Shown: positions 17,992-26,774, counted from the stretch's first letter. The stretch: 64,000 bases of DNA from JAOEGB01 sp041262585 (GCF_041262585.1 NZ_JBGCBZ010000004.1:1-64000); one strand, 5' to 3'. Notes: a model not told the origin generated them from the sequence alone. A program made the numbers and translations.

Positions 17992-18912
17992 TCACATCAG
18001 ATATACGCGCAGCGCGGCGATGAACCATTCGAAAGCAGAGACACTGGGCGGGAACGGCGGCCTGCCGTTGAGCACACCCATGAGCTGCCAGTACCGCTCC
18101 ACCCGGTGGTCGGTGAACATCTCCACCGTGTCAGCCACCCGGGTACGGTCTCTGGCAGGCAGTCTCGGATCCACGATCTGGTCCAGGATCGCCCTGCCCT
18201 CGGCCGACTCGGGGCTGATACCCGCAGCCACCGCTCTCCCGGCGTGTTCAAGGACCAGCGCGGGGTCGTACGGCTGAGAACCGGATTCGGCGTCGGGCGT
18301 GGCGCCGGCCACCGCCATCTCACGTACCCGTTCCTGGAAACTGGCGTCACCCACGAGTTCGGCGAGCTCCAGCCAGGCCTCTACCTGTTCGGGGGTGGGA
18401 TCGTCCGGCAGCTCTGCCGGGAGTTGGCGCATCGAGGTCGCGATGCGGGCCCCTGGCGCCTGCGGGTCGATGCCGTCGAACGTACGGTCGACGAAGTCGT
18501 CGATCATTCGCTGCCGTTCCTGAGCGGACAGGCGGGCCAACTTGTGCATGAGCATCATCTCCTCGGTCGTGCTTCCCTGGTAGGCGATCGACCGCAGCAC
18601 TGCCCGGCGCAACTGGAGGGAGCGGATCTGGGTGTCCAGCGCCCGCATATGTGCCCGCGCGACATCGGCCACCGTGCACTGCCTCGTCAGGACCTTCTGG
18701 ACGGTGTCGAGGTCCAGCCCCAGCTCGCGTAGCGTTCGCACCAAGTCAAGCCGGGCTACCGCCTCCATGTCGTACAGGCGGTAGCCGCCCGCCGACCGGC
18801 ACGTCGGCGGGATGACATCGATGTCGGACCAGAAGCGGATCGTACGCACCGACAAGCCCGTGCGGTCAGCGAGCTGTCCGATTGTGAGCAGTTGGTCGCG
18901 GTCGTTCACCAC
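17992..18912 (-). CDS. MerR-family transcriptional regulator
   Basis: The 306-residue protein starts with a MerR winged HTH (LLTIGQLADRTGLSVRTIRF, SAGGYRLYDMEAVARLDLV), then a dimerisation helix (LGLDLDTVQKVLTRQCTVAD and AHMRALDTQIRSLQLRRAVL). The C-terminal ~180 residues are helical, with no metal-binding Cys cluster or GyrI-like domain recognised; this long form is common in actinomycetes. It could control the MFS exporter at 16136-17362, which shares its strand, but 630 bases of relic DNA lie between them. Confidence 0.88.
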   Translation of the reverse strand: MVNDRDQLLTIGQLADRTGLSVRTIRFWSDIDVIPPTCRSAGGYRLYDMEAVARLDLVRTLRELGLDLDTVQKVLTRQCTVADVARAHMRALDTQIRSLQLRRAVLRSIAYQGSTTEEMMLMHKLARLSAQERQRMIDDFVDRTFDGIDPQAPGARIATSMRQLPAELPDDPTPEQVEAWLELAELVGDASFQERVREMAVAGATPDAESGSQPYDPALVLEHAGRAVAAGISPESAEGRAILDQIVDPRLPARDRTRVADTVEMFTDHRVERYWQLMGVLNGRPPFPPSVSAFEWFIAALRVYLM

Positions 18913-19059
18913 AACAGCATCAGCCCTCCAGTCGCTGGAGACTCAAGCCCATTTCCGGCAAGCCGCAGATCCTCGGGTTAGTGGCCATCGGTCGGCGCGA
19001 ACCCCTGATGGTCACCGACACCAGGCCACGGTTCCGAAGAGGTTCGGCGCGAAACCGCA

Positions 19060-19253
19060 CTGCGCCGGCCTGTCGTGATCGTTCCTGGACAGGAAGCGCA
19101 GGAGCGAGAAGATATTCGTCACCATGAGGTAGGCCAAGCGCAGCACCACGACCGATCATCATGCATTCACTAGCGCAGCACTCGAGACACTCGCCCGGAC
19201 GAGATCGCCCATCATTCCTATGACCTGCACGGACGAATATTCGGCACCCGCGC
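19060..19253 (-). mobile_element. Remnant of the rve-type IS (start side)
   Basis: From the terminal repeat ending at 19253 (minus strand: GGTGCCGAATATTCGTCCG then TGCAGGTCAT) to the start of the transposase, the DNA parallels the intact copy, including ATGATGATCGGTCGTG just before the start. The coding remnant reads VVLRLAYLMVTNIFSLLRFL and SRNDHDR, compared with VLLRLAYLTVTNAFAVLRLL in the intact copy. Similarity stops after about 26 codons. Confidence 0.75.
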
Positions 19254-19287
19254 CTCCACGCGGCGATCGTCGCCGCGTGGACCGACA

Positions 19288-19326
19288 GCGAAGCGGGCGC
19301 CCTCGCATCGAGGGCGCCCGCTTCGC
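19288..19326 (-). terminator. 18-bp perfect stem with three-base loop
   Basis: GCGAAGCGGGCGCCCTCG (19288-19305), loop CAT, then the exact complement (19309-19326). It lies nine bases beyond the stop of the minus-strand FAD oxidoreductase gene (19335-20531) and is its likely terminator. The stem is unusually long and perfect. Confidence 0.75.
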
Positions 19327-19334
19327 TTCGTGGT

Positions 19335-20531
19335 CTACGCCAGCGCCTTGGCGGCCGAGCCCGCCGCGGCCCGCTCCCGCGTGACGCGGCGGCGCCGGGT
19401 CGGCAGCCCGAGCGTCGGGTTGACGACGCCCCAGGCGGCGCCCTTGCAGACCAGCTCCTTGTAAACGGCGGCGAGCCGTCCGGTCAGGACCGCCTGCACG
19501 GCGCGGTCGTCGGCGGTGACGTACTGGATCAAGCCCTCCTTGCGGCCCAGTGAGATGCACTGGTTGAAGTAGCGGATCGGCGCGTTCGGGAGCTTCCCGC
19601 CGGTCAGGCGCGCCGCGATCGCGTCGGCGGCCCGCCACGCGGTCGGAGTCCCCGAGGCGCACGACATCCGCAGCGGCTTGTCCCCGGGGCCCATCACCCT
19701 GGCCGCGTCGCCGACGGCGTACACGTCCGGGTGCGAGACCGAGCGCATGGTCGCGTCGACCACGATCTGGCCGGTGCCAGTGCCCTCCAGGGCGGTCGCC
19801 TTCGCGATCGGGTGGACCGCGAAGCCGGTGGTCCACACGGTGACCGCGGCCGGGATGGCCTTGCCGTCGGCGGTGGCGACGCGGTCGGCTTCGACGCCGG
19901 TGACGGCGGCGTGCTCGTGCACGGTGATCCCGAGCTTGCCGAAGACCGTCCACAGGTGCTCGCGGCCCTTAGGCGAGAGCCAGTCGCCGAGGCCGCCGCG
20001 GGCGGCGAGGGCGACGTCGAGGTCCGGGTGGGCCTCAGCGATCTCGGTCGCGGCCTCCAGGCCGGTGAGGCCGCCGCCGACGACGACCACGGTCTGCCCG
20101 GCGTCGAGGCGGGCCAGGCGCTCGCGCAGCCGGAGTGCTCCGGGGCGGCCGGCGATCTCATAGGCGTGCTCGGCGGTCCCGGGGACGCCTTGGGCGTTCC
20201 AGCCGCTGCCGAGGGCGTAGACGAGCGTGTCGTAGGCGAGTTCTTCGGCGCCGTTCGCGTCGATGACGGCGACGGTCTTGCGGTCGACGTCGACGCCGGT
20301 GACCTTCGCGAGCCTCGGTTCGACGCCGGTGCCCGCGAACATCTCGCTGAGTGGCCGGGGCTTGAGGTCCTGGCCGGCCGCCAGCTGGTGCATGCGGACA
20401 CGTTCGACGAAGTCGGGCTCGGCGTTGACGAGGGTGATGGCGACGTCCTCGCGGCGGAGCCGCTTGGCGAGGCGGCCGGCGGCGATGGCTCCGGTGTATC
20501 CGGCTCCGAGGACGATGATGCGGTGCCGCAT
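19335..20531 (-). CDS. NAD(P)H/FAD-dependent oxidoreductase (NDH-2-like), ECF41 partner
   Basis: The 398-residue protein has an FAD-binding fold at the N-terminus (IIVLGAGYTGAIAAGRLAKR), an NAD(P)H-binding fold in the middle (VVVVGGGLTGLEAATEIAEA) and the FAD-contact motif VYAVGDAARV near residue 280. This is the type II NADH dehydrogenase-like group. The start ATG 20531 has AGGAGCAAGGAA upstream. The gene lies downstream of an ECF41 sigma-factor gene, and such sigma factors are typically adjacent to and drive a single oxidoreductase, epimerase or carboxymuconolactone-decarboxylase gene. This is probably the sigma factor's main target. Confidence 0.9.
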   Translation of the reverse strand: MRHRIIVLGAGYTGAIAAGRLAKRLRREDVAITLVNAEPDFVERVRMHQLAAGQDLKPRPLSEMFAGTGVEPRLAKVTGVDVDRKTVAVIDANGAEELAYDTLVYALGSGWNAQGVPGTAEHAYEIAGRPGALRLRERLARLDAGQTVVVVGGGLTGLEAATEIAEAHPDLDVALAARGGLGDWLSPKGREHLWTVFGKLGITVHEHAAVTGVEADRVATADGKAIPAAVTVWTTGFAVHPIAKATALEGTGTGQIVVDATMRSVSHPDVYAVGDAARVMGPGDKPLRMSCASGTPTAWRAADAIAARLTGGKLPNAPIRYFNQCISLGRKEGLIQYVTADDRAVQAVLTGRLAAVYKELVCKGAAWGVVNPTLGLPTRRRRVTRERAAAGSAAKALA

Positions 20532-20584
20532 TTCCTTGCTCCTGTCTGGCGCGGGTTTGCCACTTGAACCGGGCGGCACGCCGT

Positions 20585-20597
20585 TTCCTGACAGGAA
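20585..20597 (-). promoter_or_regulatory. Palindrome and candidate ECF41 promoter element
   Basis: TTCCTGACAGGAA is a perfect 13-bp palindrome 54 bases upstream of the oxidoreductase start. Read on the minus strand it contains TGTCA, the core of the -35 element reported for ECF41 promoters (TGTCACA). A CG-rich candidate -10 (CGGTTC) lies about 17 bases further down, a weak match to CGTC. It could be the sigma factor's promoter or a separate operator. Confidence 0.35.
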
Positions 20598-20624
20598 CGC
20601 GATGTGAAGCACCTCACATGGCGG

Positions 20625-21569
20625 CTAGAAGGCCTTGAACAGGGGCTCCCCGTGGTCGGTGGCCGCCCAGTGCGCGGTCGCGCGTTCGAGCTTGTCGGGG
20701 TTGACCTGGTTGCGGAACGCGGCGATGCCCTCGGCGGTGACCTCCAGGCACATGACACCGACGACTCGGCCGTCCACGACGGCCACGACGGCGGGGTCGC
20801 CGTTGGCGGTCCAGGCGTAGACCTCGGGCGCGCCGCCGACCATGGCGCGCTTGGCCTCGCCGGGTTTGAACAGGCCCCACAGGAACTTCGCGACCGCGAC
20901 GGCGCCCTCGAACGCCTTGGCGCGGGCCGGGACCTTCCCGCCGCCGTCGCCGATCGAGATGGCGTCCTCGGTTAGCAGGCGCACGAGCGGCTCGATCTGG
21001 CCGCTGGTGGCGGCCGCCAGGAACTCCTCGACGATCCGCCGGGCGGCGGCCTCGTCGATCTCGGTGCGGGCCTTGCCGTCCGCGACGTGCATCTTGGCGC
21101 GGTGGAAGATCTGCTGACTGGCGGCCTCGGTGATATCGAGGATCTCGGCGATCTCCCGGTGCGGGTAGTCGAAGGCCTCCCGCAGCACGTACACCGCCCG
21201 CTCCTTGGGGGGGAGGCGCTCCATGAGGGTGAGGACCGCGTACGAGACCGATTCGCGCTGCTCCGCGGTGTCGGCCGGGCCGAGCATCGGGTCTCCGGCG
21301 AGCAGCGGCTCGGGAAGCCATTGGCCCACGTAGGTCTCGCGGCGCGCCCGCGCGGAGGTGAGCTGGTTGAGGCACAGGTTGGTGAGGACCTTCGTCAGCC
21401 AGGCCTCGGGGACCTCGAGGCGGTCGACGTCGGCGGCCTGCCAGCGCAGGAACGTCTCCTGCACGGCGTCCTCGGCCTCCCCGGCGGAGCCGAGGAGGCG
21501 GTAGGCCATGGCCTCCAGGCGCGGCCTGGAGGCCTCGAACCGGTCGACGTCGTTCGCGGTCAGGGGCAT
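20625..21569 (-). CDS. sigJ: ECF41-family RNA polymerase sigma factor (SigJ type)
   Basis: The 314-residue protein has sigma region 2 (RPRLEAMAYRLLGSAGEAED, AVQETFLRW), region 4 (LPPKERAVYVLREAFDYPHR, EIAEILDITEAASQQIFHRA) and a C-terminal SnoaL-like domain of about 115 residues. That last domain is the ECF41 hallmark and acts as a built-in regulator instead of an anti-sigma factor. The C-terminal NPDKL motif matches the conserved NPDKL of ECF41. It is followed on the same strand by the FAD oxidoreductase gene. ATG 21569 matches the family start. Confidence 0.95.
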   Translation of the reverse strand: MPLTANDVDRFEASRPRLEAMAYRLLGSAGEAEDAVQETFLRWQAADVDRLEVPEAWLTKVLTNLCLNQLTSARARRETYVGQWLPEPLLAGDPMLGPADTAEQRESVSYAVLTLMERLPPKERAVYVLREAFDYPHREIAEILDITEAASQQIFHRAKMHVADGKARTEIDEAAARRIVEEFLAAATSGQIEPLVRLLTEDAISIGDGGGKVPARAKAFEGAVAVAKFLWGLFKPGEAKRAMVGGAPEVYAWTANGDPAVVAVVDGRVVGVMCLEVTAEGIAAFRNQVNPDKLERATAHWAATDHGEPLFKAF

Positions 21570-21738
21570 GGCCCGATGCTAGCCCGCGCGGCGCGAATCG
21601 GCCGCCGCCAGCTCTTGAGTCGTGCTACTTCTCCCCTGCCACCGATCTCAACGTGGGTATCGCCACGTCAATAGGGATCAATTACTGTGAAGCTGTCGTT
21701 GCCGCACAACGCGAAATTATCGGGCAAGCCAATAGTGC

Positions 21739-21844
21739 CGGGCTTGGGTTGCCTGATAACCCAGCCCGCTTCTTCGCGATCGGCTGGGCAGGAGTGGCTT
21801 CACGCCACTCCTGATGAACGGACTGGGAGGTTTTACCTCCCAGT
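21739..21844 (+). repeat. Cluster of three hairpins in non-coding DNA
   Basis: Three stem-loops follow each other within 106 bases: CGGGCTTGGGTT (21739-21750) with AACCCAGCCCG (21758-21768, one bulge); AGGAGTGGC (21790-21798) with GCCACTCCT (21804-21812); and ACTGGGAGGT (21822-21831) with ACCTCCCAGT (21835-21844), loop TTT. They are not in a recognised gene. They could be part of a structured RNA, a multi-part terminator, or ends of an IS200/IS605-type element. Confidence 0.5.
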
Positions 21845-22433
21845 TGGGAGTTGGCCGGTCGTGGTATTGGCGTTGGTGACAGGCGCATGATGGGCACCGG
21901 GAAGTCCGGTGAACGGGCTGCGGCGTCGGCCCTGATCCGCTTTCTGACCTGTCTTAAGCTCTCGCGAACCGGGGCTTCAACGAGTTGGCCAGGGCCTTTG
22001 GGCAGGGTGTGCGGCCCGCAGCAGAGGCGGTCGGACGGCGCGTCTGCCGCAGGCTGGCACTCGGCAGTGCGGGCTGGTTCGGCGGGGCCGACACCTCATG
22101 AGGGAGTCCCACCACACATCCCTCGTCGCGTAGGAGTTCGCTATGGACGGGACGTTCGTCATCCACCGGCGTCGGCAGGCCGGGCGGCGTTTTCGCGCAG
22201 GAGGGGTCGGCCACTGGTGACCGCGTGATCGGTACGGCCGGCAAACCGGACTAGATAGCGGATTTCCAGGCTCTCGCCAGCGGAAGACTCCTGGAGGTCA
22301 CCGACGGGGACGCCGTCATCGCGGTGGTCGGCGAAGTCGTGCAACGCACCGGCCCGTCGATGTGTTGTTCATCAGCGGCGGCGCGCTGATGAACCTGCCG
22401 TGGTCTACACCGCGTACGAACCGGAGGCATCCG
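21845..22433. other. Non-coding or decayed stretch before the GlxA-type gene
   Basis: Only short open frames with no recognisable motif occur here. A piece near 22260-22350 (ALASGRLLEVTDGDAVIAVV) looks protein-like but is cut by stops and unassigned. The promoter of the GlxA-type gene should lie in the last 100 bases. Confidence 0.3.
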
Positions 22434-23465
22434 ATGAACCACAACCGTCCTGGAACGGGCACGCTCACCGTGACGGTGTTCGTCTTCCCCGGGGTACGGC
22501 TGCTCGATGTGACCGGTCCTATCGAGGTGTTCGCTACGGCGAACGAGTTCGGCGGGCGCTATCGGGTGCGGACCGCGTCCGAGGACGGGGCGGCGGTGAT
22601 CACCTCCGCCGGGACCCGCATCAGCGCTGACCTTTCCGTCGATGATGTACGTGAGCCGTGCGACGTTTTGGTGATCCCGGGCGGTCCGGAATGGGAAACG
22701 CTGATCAAGGACGACGCGCTCTTGGATGTTGTCCGGCGACTGCATGGGAAGGCCCGTTGCATGGCATCGGTGTGCACGGGAGCGTTTCTGCTGGCAGCGG
22801 CCGGACTATTGGATGGGCGTCGCGCCGCGACGCACTGGCGGCACTCGCGGCAACTGGCCCTGCGTTTCCCGTCCGTGCGGGTCGAACCGGACGCGATCTT
22901 CGTGCGGGACGGGCGGATGATGACCTCGGCAGGTGTCAGCGCCGGCATCGACCTGTCCTTGGCGCTCGTCGAAGATCACTACGGTGCAGAGGTTGCTCGA
23001 GCGGTTGCCAAGGACATGGTCGTCTTTATGCAACGACCGGGGGGCCAGTCCCAGTTCAGCGTCCGCTCCCAGGTCCCGCACTCCCGCCGGGAGGTGCTCC
23101 GCCGAGTGCTGGACGAGGTCGCTGAGAACCCCGGGGCCAACCACACACTGTCGGCCATGGCACGCAGGGCAGGCGTCAGCGTCCGTCACGTGACCCGGCT
23201 CTTCAACGAAGAGGTGGGAACCACTCCGGCCCGGTATGTGGAGCAGGTCCGGTTGGAAGCTGCCCGGGTGCTGCTGGAGACGGGTGATGACTCCATGCCG
23301 GTGGTAGCGCGGCGTACAGGGTTCGGCTCACCTGAGTCGATGCGCAGAGCATTTGTGCGGCACCTGGGTGTGACGCCTGGTGCGTACCGGGCCAGTTTCC
23401 GCACGACCGGCGTGGGCACGAAGGATTCGGTGTCCGAAGCGGTCTCGCCGACCAGCTCAAGCTGA
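22434..23465 (+). CDS. GlxA-type transcriptional regulator (DJ-1/PfpI domain plus AraC HTH)
   Basis: The 343-residue protein has an amidase-like DJ-1/PfpI domain (VFVFPGVRLLDVTGPIEVFA, LVIPGGPEW, ASVCTGAFLLAAAGLLDGRR with the nucleophile-elbow Cys) to about residue 190, then a pair of AraC helix-turn-helices (TLSAMARRAGVSVRHVTRLF, ARRTGFGSPESMRRAFVRHL). The start ATG 22434 is preceded by GGAGG about eight bases upstream. GlxA-type proteins bind a small metabolite in the DJ-1 domain and regulate nearby genes. The closest candidate target is the DHA2 exporter at 23897, beyond an IS5 relic. Confidence 0.9.
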   Translation: MNHNRPGTGTLTVTVFVFPGVRLLDVTGPIEVFATANEFGGRYRVRTASEDGAAVITSAGTRISADLSVDDVREPCDVLVIPGGPEWETLIKDDALLDVVRRLHGKARCMASVCTGAFLLAAAGLLDGRRAATHWRHSRQLALRFPSVRVEPDAIFVRDGRMMTSAGVSAGIDLSLALVEDHYGAEVARAVAKDMVVFMQRPGGQSQFSVRSQVPHSRREVLRRVLDEVAENPGANHTLSAMARRAGVSVRHVTRLFNEEVGTTPARYVEQVRLEAARVLLETGDDSMPVVARRTGFGSPESMRRAFVRHLGVTPGAYRASFRTTGVGTKDSVSEAVSPTSSS

Positions 23466-23479
23466 TACCTCGCCGCGCG

Positions 23480-23661
23480 GCCGACCCATCCGCCTGGATG
23501 AACGGGTACGGCAAGCTGCGCCGTTGCACCGAAATCGACGCCACGGTTGTCGACTTCCACCTCTACCTGGCCGCAGCGTTCGTCACCGTCCGTCCATCCA
23601 TCCAGCGAGCCAGGAAGCTCATCGCTGGGATAGCGGCCCGACGACTCGCCGCCTCAAATGA
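23480..23661 (+). pseudogene. IS5-type transposase C-terminal fragment
   Basis: One plus frame gives WMNGYGKLRRCTEIDATVVD and FHLYLAAAFVTVRPSIQRAR; after a shift HRWDSGPTTRRLK ends at a stop. This is the conserved end of actinomycete IS5-family transposases (GKLRRCTE ... VVDFYLYLAAALVT ... RW-TRPTTRR). The catalytic core upstream is missing; the GlxA-type gene ends just before it. Confidence 0.75.
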
Positions 23662-23896
23662 TCCATCTGCCGGTCTCTCTTAGGGGACGCCGGATTGCGA
23701 GCCGCCCTTGCAACGAGCCCGCAGCGACGACCGAATGTGCGCCATCCCTGTCCTTAGCTGCGGCCAGGCACACGCGGCCCCTGCGAGTTGAACGTCTCAG
23801 TAAGTGTCCGTGGACCAGGCCGGCTTGCGACCTTGCCTCCTACGACGGCGTCTGAGGGGCACGGCGGCGGCCCGACCGAACAGAAGGCGATCAGTG

Positions 23897-25357
23897 ATGA
23901 CTTCGATCAGTCCCACTCCCGAAGCCGATCCGCGCAGGTGGCGCGCGCTCGGGATCATCTGCCTGGTGCAGGTGATGCTGCTACTTGATGTGACCGTGGT
24001 CAATGTCGCGCTTCCCCCCATCCAGCAGGATCTTGGCTTGACGACCACCGGCCTGGCATGGGTCGTCAACGGTTACACCGTCACCTACGGTGGACTACTG
24101 ATGCTTGGCGGGCGTCTGGGTGATCTGCTGGGCCGCAGACGCCTCTTCCTGACCGGCTTGGCGATCTTCGCGCTGTCGTCGGCGAGCGCCGGAGTAGCCC
24201 AGCAAGCCGGTGTACTGATCGCCAGCCGCTTCGTGCAGGGCATCGGCGCGGCACTCGTCAGCCCGGCGGCCCTGTCCCTGGTAACGCTGCTGTTCACCCA
24301 GCGGCAGGAAAGGGCACGGGCCATGGCCATCTGGAGCGGCCTGGCCGGAGTTGGCGTGGCCCTGGGCGTCGTGCTCTCAGGCGTCCTGACCGCCCTCGCC
24401 TCCTGGCGCTGGATATTCTTCATCAACCTGCCCATCGCCACCTTCGCGTTTCTCGCCACCTTCAAGCTCGTCTCCGAAAGCCGGGCCACCAAGCGCGGCC
24501 GACCTGACGTCCTCGGCGCCATCCTGGTCACCTTCGGCCTGCTCCTGGTCGTGTTCGGCCTGCTGGAGAAGGACAACCACGCATGGCTCTCGTTCTTTGT
24601 CCTGGGCTGCGTGGGGATCGGTGTCGTCTGCTTGATCGGTTTCGTGCTGGTCGAGGCCCGAGTGGCCCAGCCCCTGGTGCCCCTCGCGTTCCTACGCTCA
24701 CGCAATCGGAGCATCGCCAACGTCGTTCGCGTCTGCTACTACGTCGGCTTCGCCACCCTCTTCTTCTCACTGAGCCTGTATGTGCAGCACATACTGCATT
24801 TTTCCGCGCTGGCGACCGGATTCGCCTTTATACCGTTCGGCTTGGTCATTCTGTTCAGCGCCACCGTGATGGCACCGCGCCTCCTTCCCCGGTTCGGACT
24901 GCGGGTGCTGAACGGAGGAGGACTTGCGATCACCACGGTCGGCTACATTCTCCTTGCCGGGCTGAGCACCCACGGCACCTATGTGGCCGATGTGCTGCCC
25001 GGACTGATCCTCGTGCCACTAGGAGGCGGCCTGGTCCTCGTCGGATCCACCGTCGCCGGAGTGGACGGCGCCACAGGTGAGGACGCGGGCATCGCCACCA
25101 GCATGAACAATGCGTCCATGCAGATCGGCAGCGCCATCGGTCTGGCCGCCCTGGTCTCACTGGGCACCAGCCACGCCACCGTGCTGCAGCACGCAGGCGC
25201 CGACCCGATGACCGCTACCACGCACGGTTACGCCCTCAGCTTCACCATCGCCGCTGGTGTGACGGCCTTAGGCGCGTTGCTCGGCTTCGTCGGGATCCAC
25301 CCGACGCTAGCCGAGGCCCAGACGGTACGGGCCAATGCCGGGCAGCGCGTGGCCTGA
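23897..25357 (+). CDS. DHA2-family (14-helix) MFS drug exporter
   Basis: The 486-residue protein has about 14 predicted membrane helices. DHA2 features are LLDVTVVNVALPPIQQDLGL in helix 1 (motif D1), MLGGRLGDLLGRRRLFLTGL (motif A), and IASRFVQGIGAALVSPAALS (motifs B/C region). This is the EmrB/QacA/LfrA group of proton-coupled multidrug exporters. The ATG at 23897 gives the usual short N-terminus; GTG 23894 is an equal alternative. The GlxA-type regulator upstream may control it. Confidence 0.92.
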   Translation: MTSISPTPEADPRRWRALGIICLVQVMLLLDVTVVNVALPPIQQDLGLTTTGLAWVVNGYTVTYGGLLMLGGRLGDLLGRRRLFLTGLAIFALSSASAGVAQQAGVLIASRFVQGIGAALVSPAALSLVTLLFTQRQERARAMAIWSGLAGVGVALGVVLSGVLTALASWRWIFFINLPIATFAFLATFKLVSESRATKRGRPDVLGAILVTFGLLLVVFGLLEKDNHAWLSFFVLGCVGIGVVCLIGFVLVEARVAQPLVPLAFLRSRNRSIANVVRVCYYVGFATLFFSLSLYVQHILHFSALATGFAFIPFGLVILFSATVMAPRLLPRFGLRVLNGGGLAITTVGYILLAGLSTHGTYVADVLPGLILVPLGGGLVLVGSTVAGVDGATGEDAGIATSMNNASMQIGSAIGLAALVSLGTSHATVLQHAGADPMTATTHGYALSFTIAAGVTALGALLGFVGIHPTLAEAQTVRANAGQRVA

Positions 25358-25453
25358 CTCGCCGCCAGCGGCGAAAGCGCGAGTCTGCGGCCGCGGCAAG
25401 CCTGGCGGAATGACGCTGCCGGATCCTCTTGGACCTCTCGACGGGTCACACGC

Positions 25454-25693
25454 TCACATCAGCCCCATGGCCAGCACCAGCCACAGCATGGCGAAGCCCC
25501 ACACCATAATCCCGCCCATCAGCGCGAACACCGCGGTGCCCCGCGCGTAGGGCGCAGGCAGCTCGCTCGGCGCCACCGCGGCCAGCGCGCCGAGCGCCGT
25601 CACCGACTGGCCCAACGCCCCCACCCCGATCCACACTGTAGGCACCGCCGTTCCAGTGGGTGCCTCATGGTGCACCAGGCGGCCGTAAATCAT
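25454..25693 (-). pseudogene. TehA/Mae-type (TDT) transporter C-terminal fragment
   Basis: The minus strand encodes MIYGRLVHHEAPTGTAVPTV, WIGVGALGQSVTALGALAAV, ARGTAVFALMGGIMVWGFAM and LWLVLAMGLM. This matches the last two or three helices of tellurite-resistance/dicarboxylate (TDT) transporters, with the conserved APTG--VPT-WI-VGPLGQS-TA block. About 80 of some 350 residues remain and no upstream part was found. It could be expressed but is not a complete transporter. Confidence 0.6.
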
Positions 25694-25889
25694 GGCCAGC
25701 CCCCGAACGCCGCGTCCGCCGCGAAGCGGTGCCGGGTGATAGCAATTCATTCGCCAAACCCTATGTTCGGGTTGAGGCCGCACTGTCGATCATGTCCTGA
25801 TACAAGCGCTGCATGGCACGCATCGAGCGACCGCCATAGTGGGGCAACCCCAAAGAGCGGACGGTTGAATGACCTGGCCGTTTGTCCTT

Positions 25890-26040
25890 AACTCATGTGG
25901 CGCCGAGGCGTCGGGGCCGGCCTTCAGGCGGGCACAAAACCGGCGCAGCAGCGCCGTCTTGCCGATCCCGCGTCGCCCGTCACCAGCGCGACCCGGCCCT
26001 GAAGGAGTTCGGCGTTCGCCAGTCGATGGGCGCATCGGAT
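25890..26040 (-). pseudogene. Walker A fragment of an ATPase regulator
   Basis: One minus frame reads AELLQGRVALVTGDAGSA; the next, after a one-base shift, reads RRGIGKTALLRRFCARLKAG. Joined they give VTGD-GIGKTALLRRF, the P-loop of LuxR or SARP ATPase regulators. Nothing else of the gene remains. Confidence 0.45.
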
Positions 26041-26060
26041 CTGGGGCTTCACCCCGACCG

Positions 26061-26774
26061 TCACGTGCTGTCGCCGCGCCGGGCTTGGTCGGTGGACGTC
26101 CACCCTTGCTGCTGGAGCCTTTCGAACCCATCCAGGAGGAGGTCGAGCGCGAGCTCGAACTCGAACTGGTCGTCGCAGCCTGAACCGACGACCGACTCTT
26201 CGTCGTGGGACGCCGCGATGGCTATCTCCGCGACGTAGGGGTATTTCCCGGCCATCTCGCGGAGCATGACCGCCTGCGTTTCCGGGTCGACGCTTGGTGT
26301 GTTGCCGAACAGCTCCTGGGTGAACCCCAATATGCGGCTGCCCATGGCGTGCATCACATGGTGGGTGAGGTCGACGGAGAAGCCGCCGGTGCGGAACATG
26401 CCGATTACCGAGTCCATGTACTCCAGGACGACCGGCGTCGGAGTGACTCGTGACTCGATCACGCGGGAGGCCCAGGGGTGGCGGAGGAGCGCTCGTCGCG
26501 CCGAGAGGATCCGCTGGCGGACCGCGCTCTTCCAGTCGGCTCCGTGGACCGGGGGGTGGATCTCACCGACGATGACGTCGACCATTCCGTCGAGGAGCTG
26601 GTCCTTGTTGGCCACATGCTTGTAGAGCGCCATCGGCACGACGCCCAGTTCCTGAGCGAGCCTGCGCATGTTCAGTGACTCGATCCCGGCGTCGTCGGCA
26701 AGCGCCACCGCGGCGCGCAGCACGCGGTCTCTGCTGAGGGGGACCCGGCGCACGGCGTCGGCTTGCTGGACCAT
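26061..26774 (-). CDS. TetR-family repressor (TetR_C type)
   Basis: The 237-residue protein has an N-terminal TetR HTH (LSRDRVLRAAVALADDAGIE, SLNMRRLAQELGVVPMALYK, HVANKDQLLDGMVDVIVGEI) and a helical ligand domain of the TetR_C type (WKSAVRQRILSARRALLRHP, HVMHAMGSRILGFTQELFG). ATG 26774 is chosen with AAGGTGG upstream; family members begin near this point. The gene is divergent from a DUF4386 membrane-protein gene, and the space between holds two copies of one palindrome (26827 and 26857), so it probably represses itself and the divergent gene until a ligand binds. Confidence 0.92.
   Translation of the reverse strand: MVQQADAVRRVPLSRDRVLRAAVALADDAGIESLNMRRLAQELGVVPMALYKHVANKDQLLDGMVDVIVGEIHPPVHGADWKSAVRQRILSARRALLRHPWASRVIESRVTPTPVVLEYMDSVIGMFRTGGFSVDLTHHVMHAMGSRILGFTQELFGNTPSVDPETQAVMLREMAGKYPYVAEIAIAASHDEESVVGSGCDDQFEFELALDLLLDGFERLQQQGWTSTDQARRGDST

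Larger units (their letters stand above)
25358..26060 (-). other. Decayed interval with transporter and ATPase fragments
   Basis: The interval between the DHA2 exporter and the tetR-type gene has no intact gene. It contains a transporter tail (25454-25693) and a broken ATPase motif (about 25890-26040), described separately. The remaining sequence gave no match on either strand. Confidence 0.4.

Noticed and set aside
19731..20567. A 278-codon plus-strand frame
   Set aside because: It is antisense to the FAD oxidoreductase, which has clear nucleotide-binding motifs.
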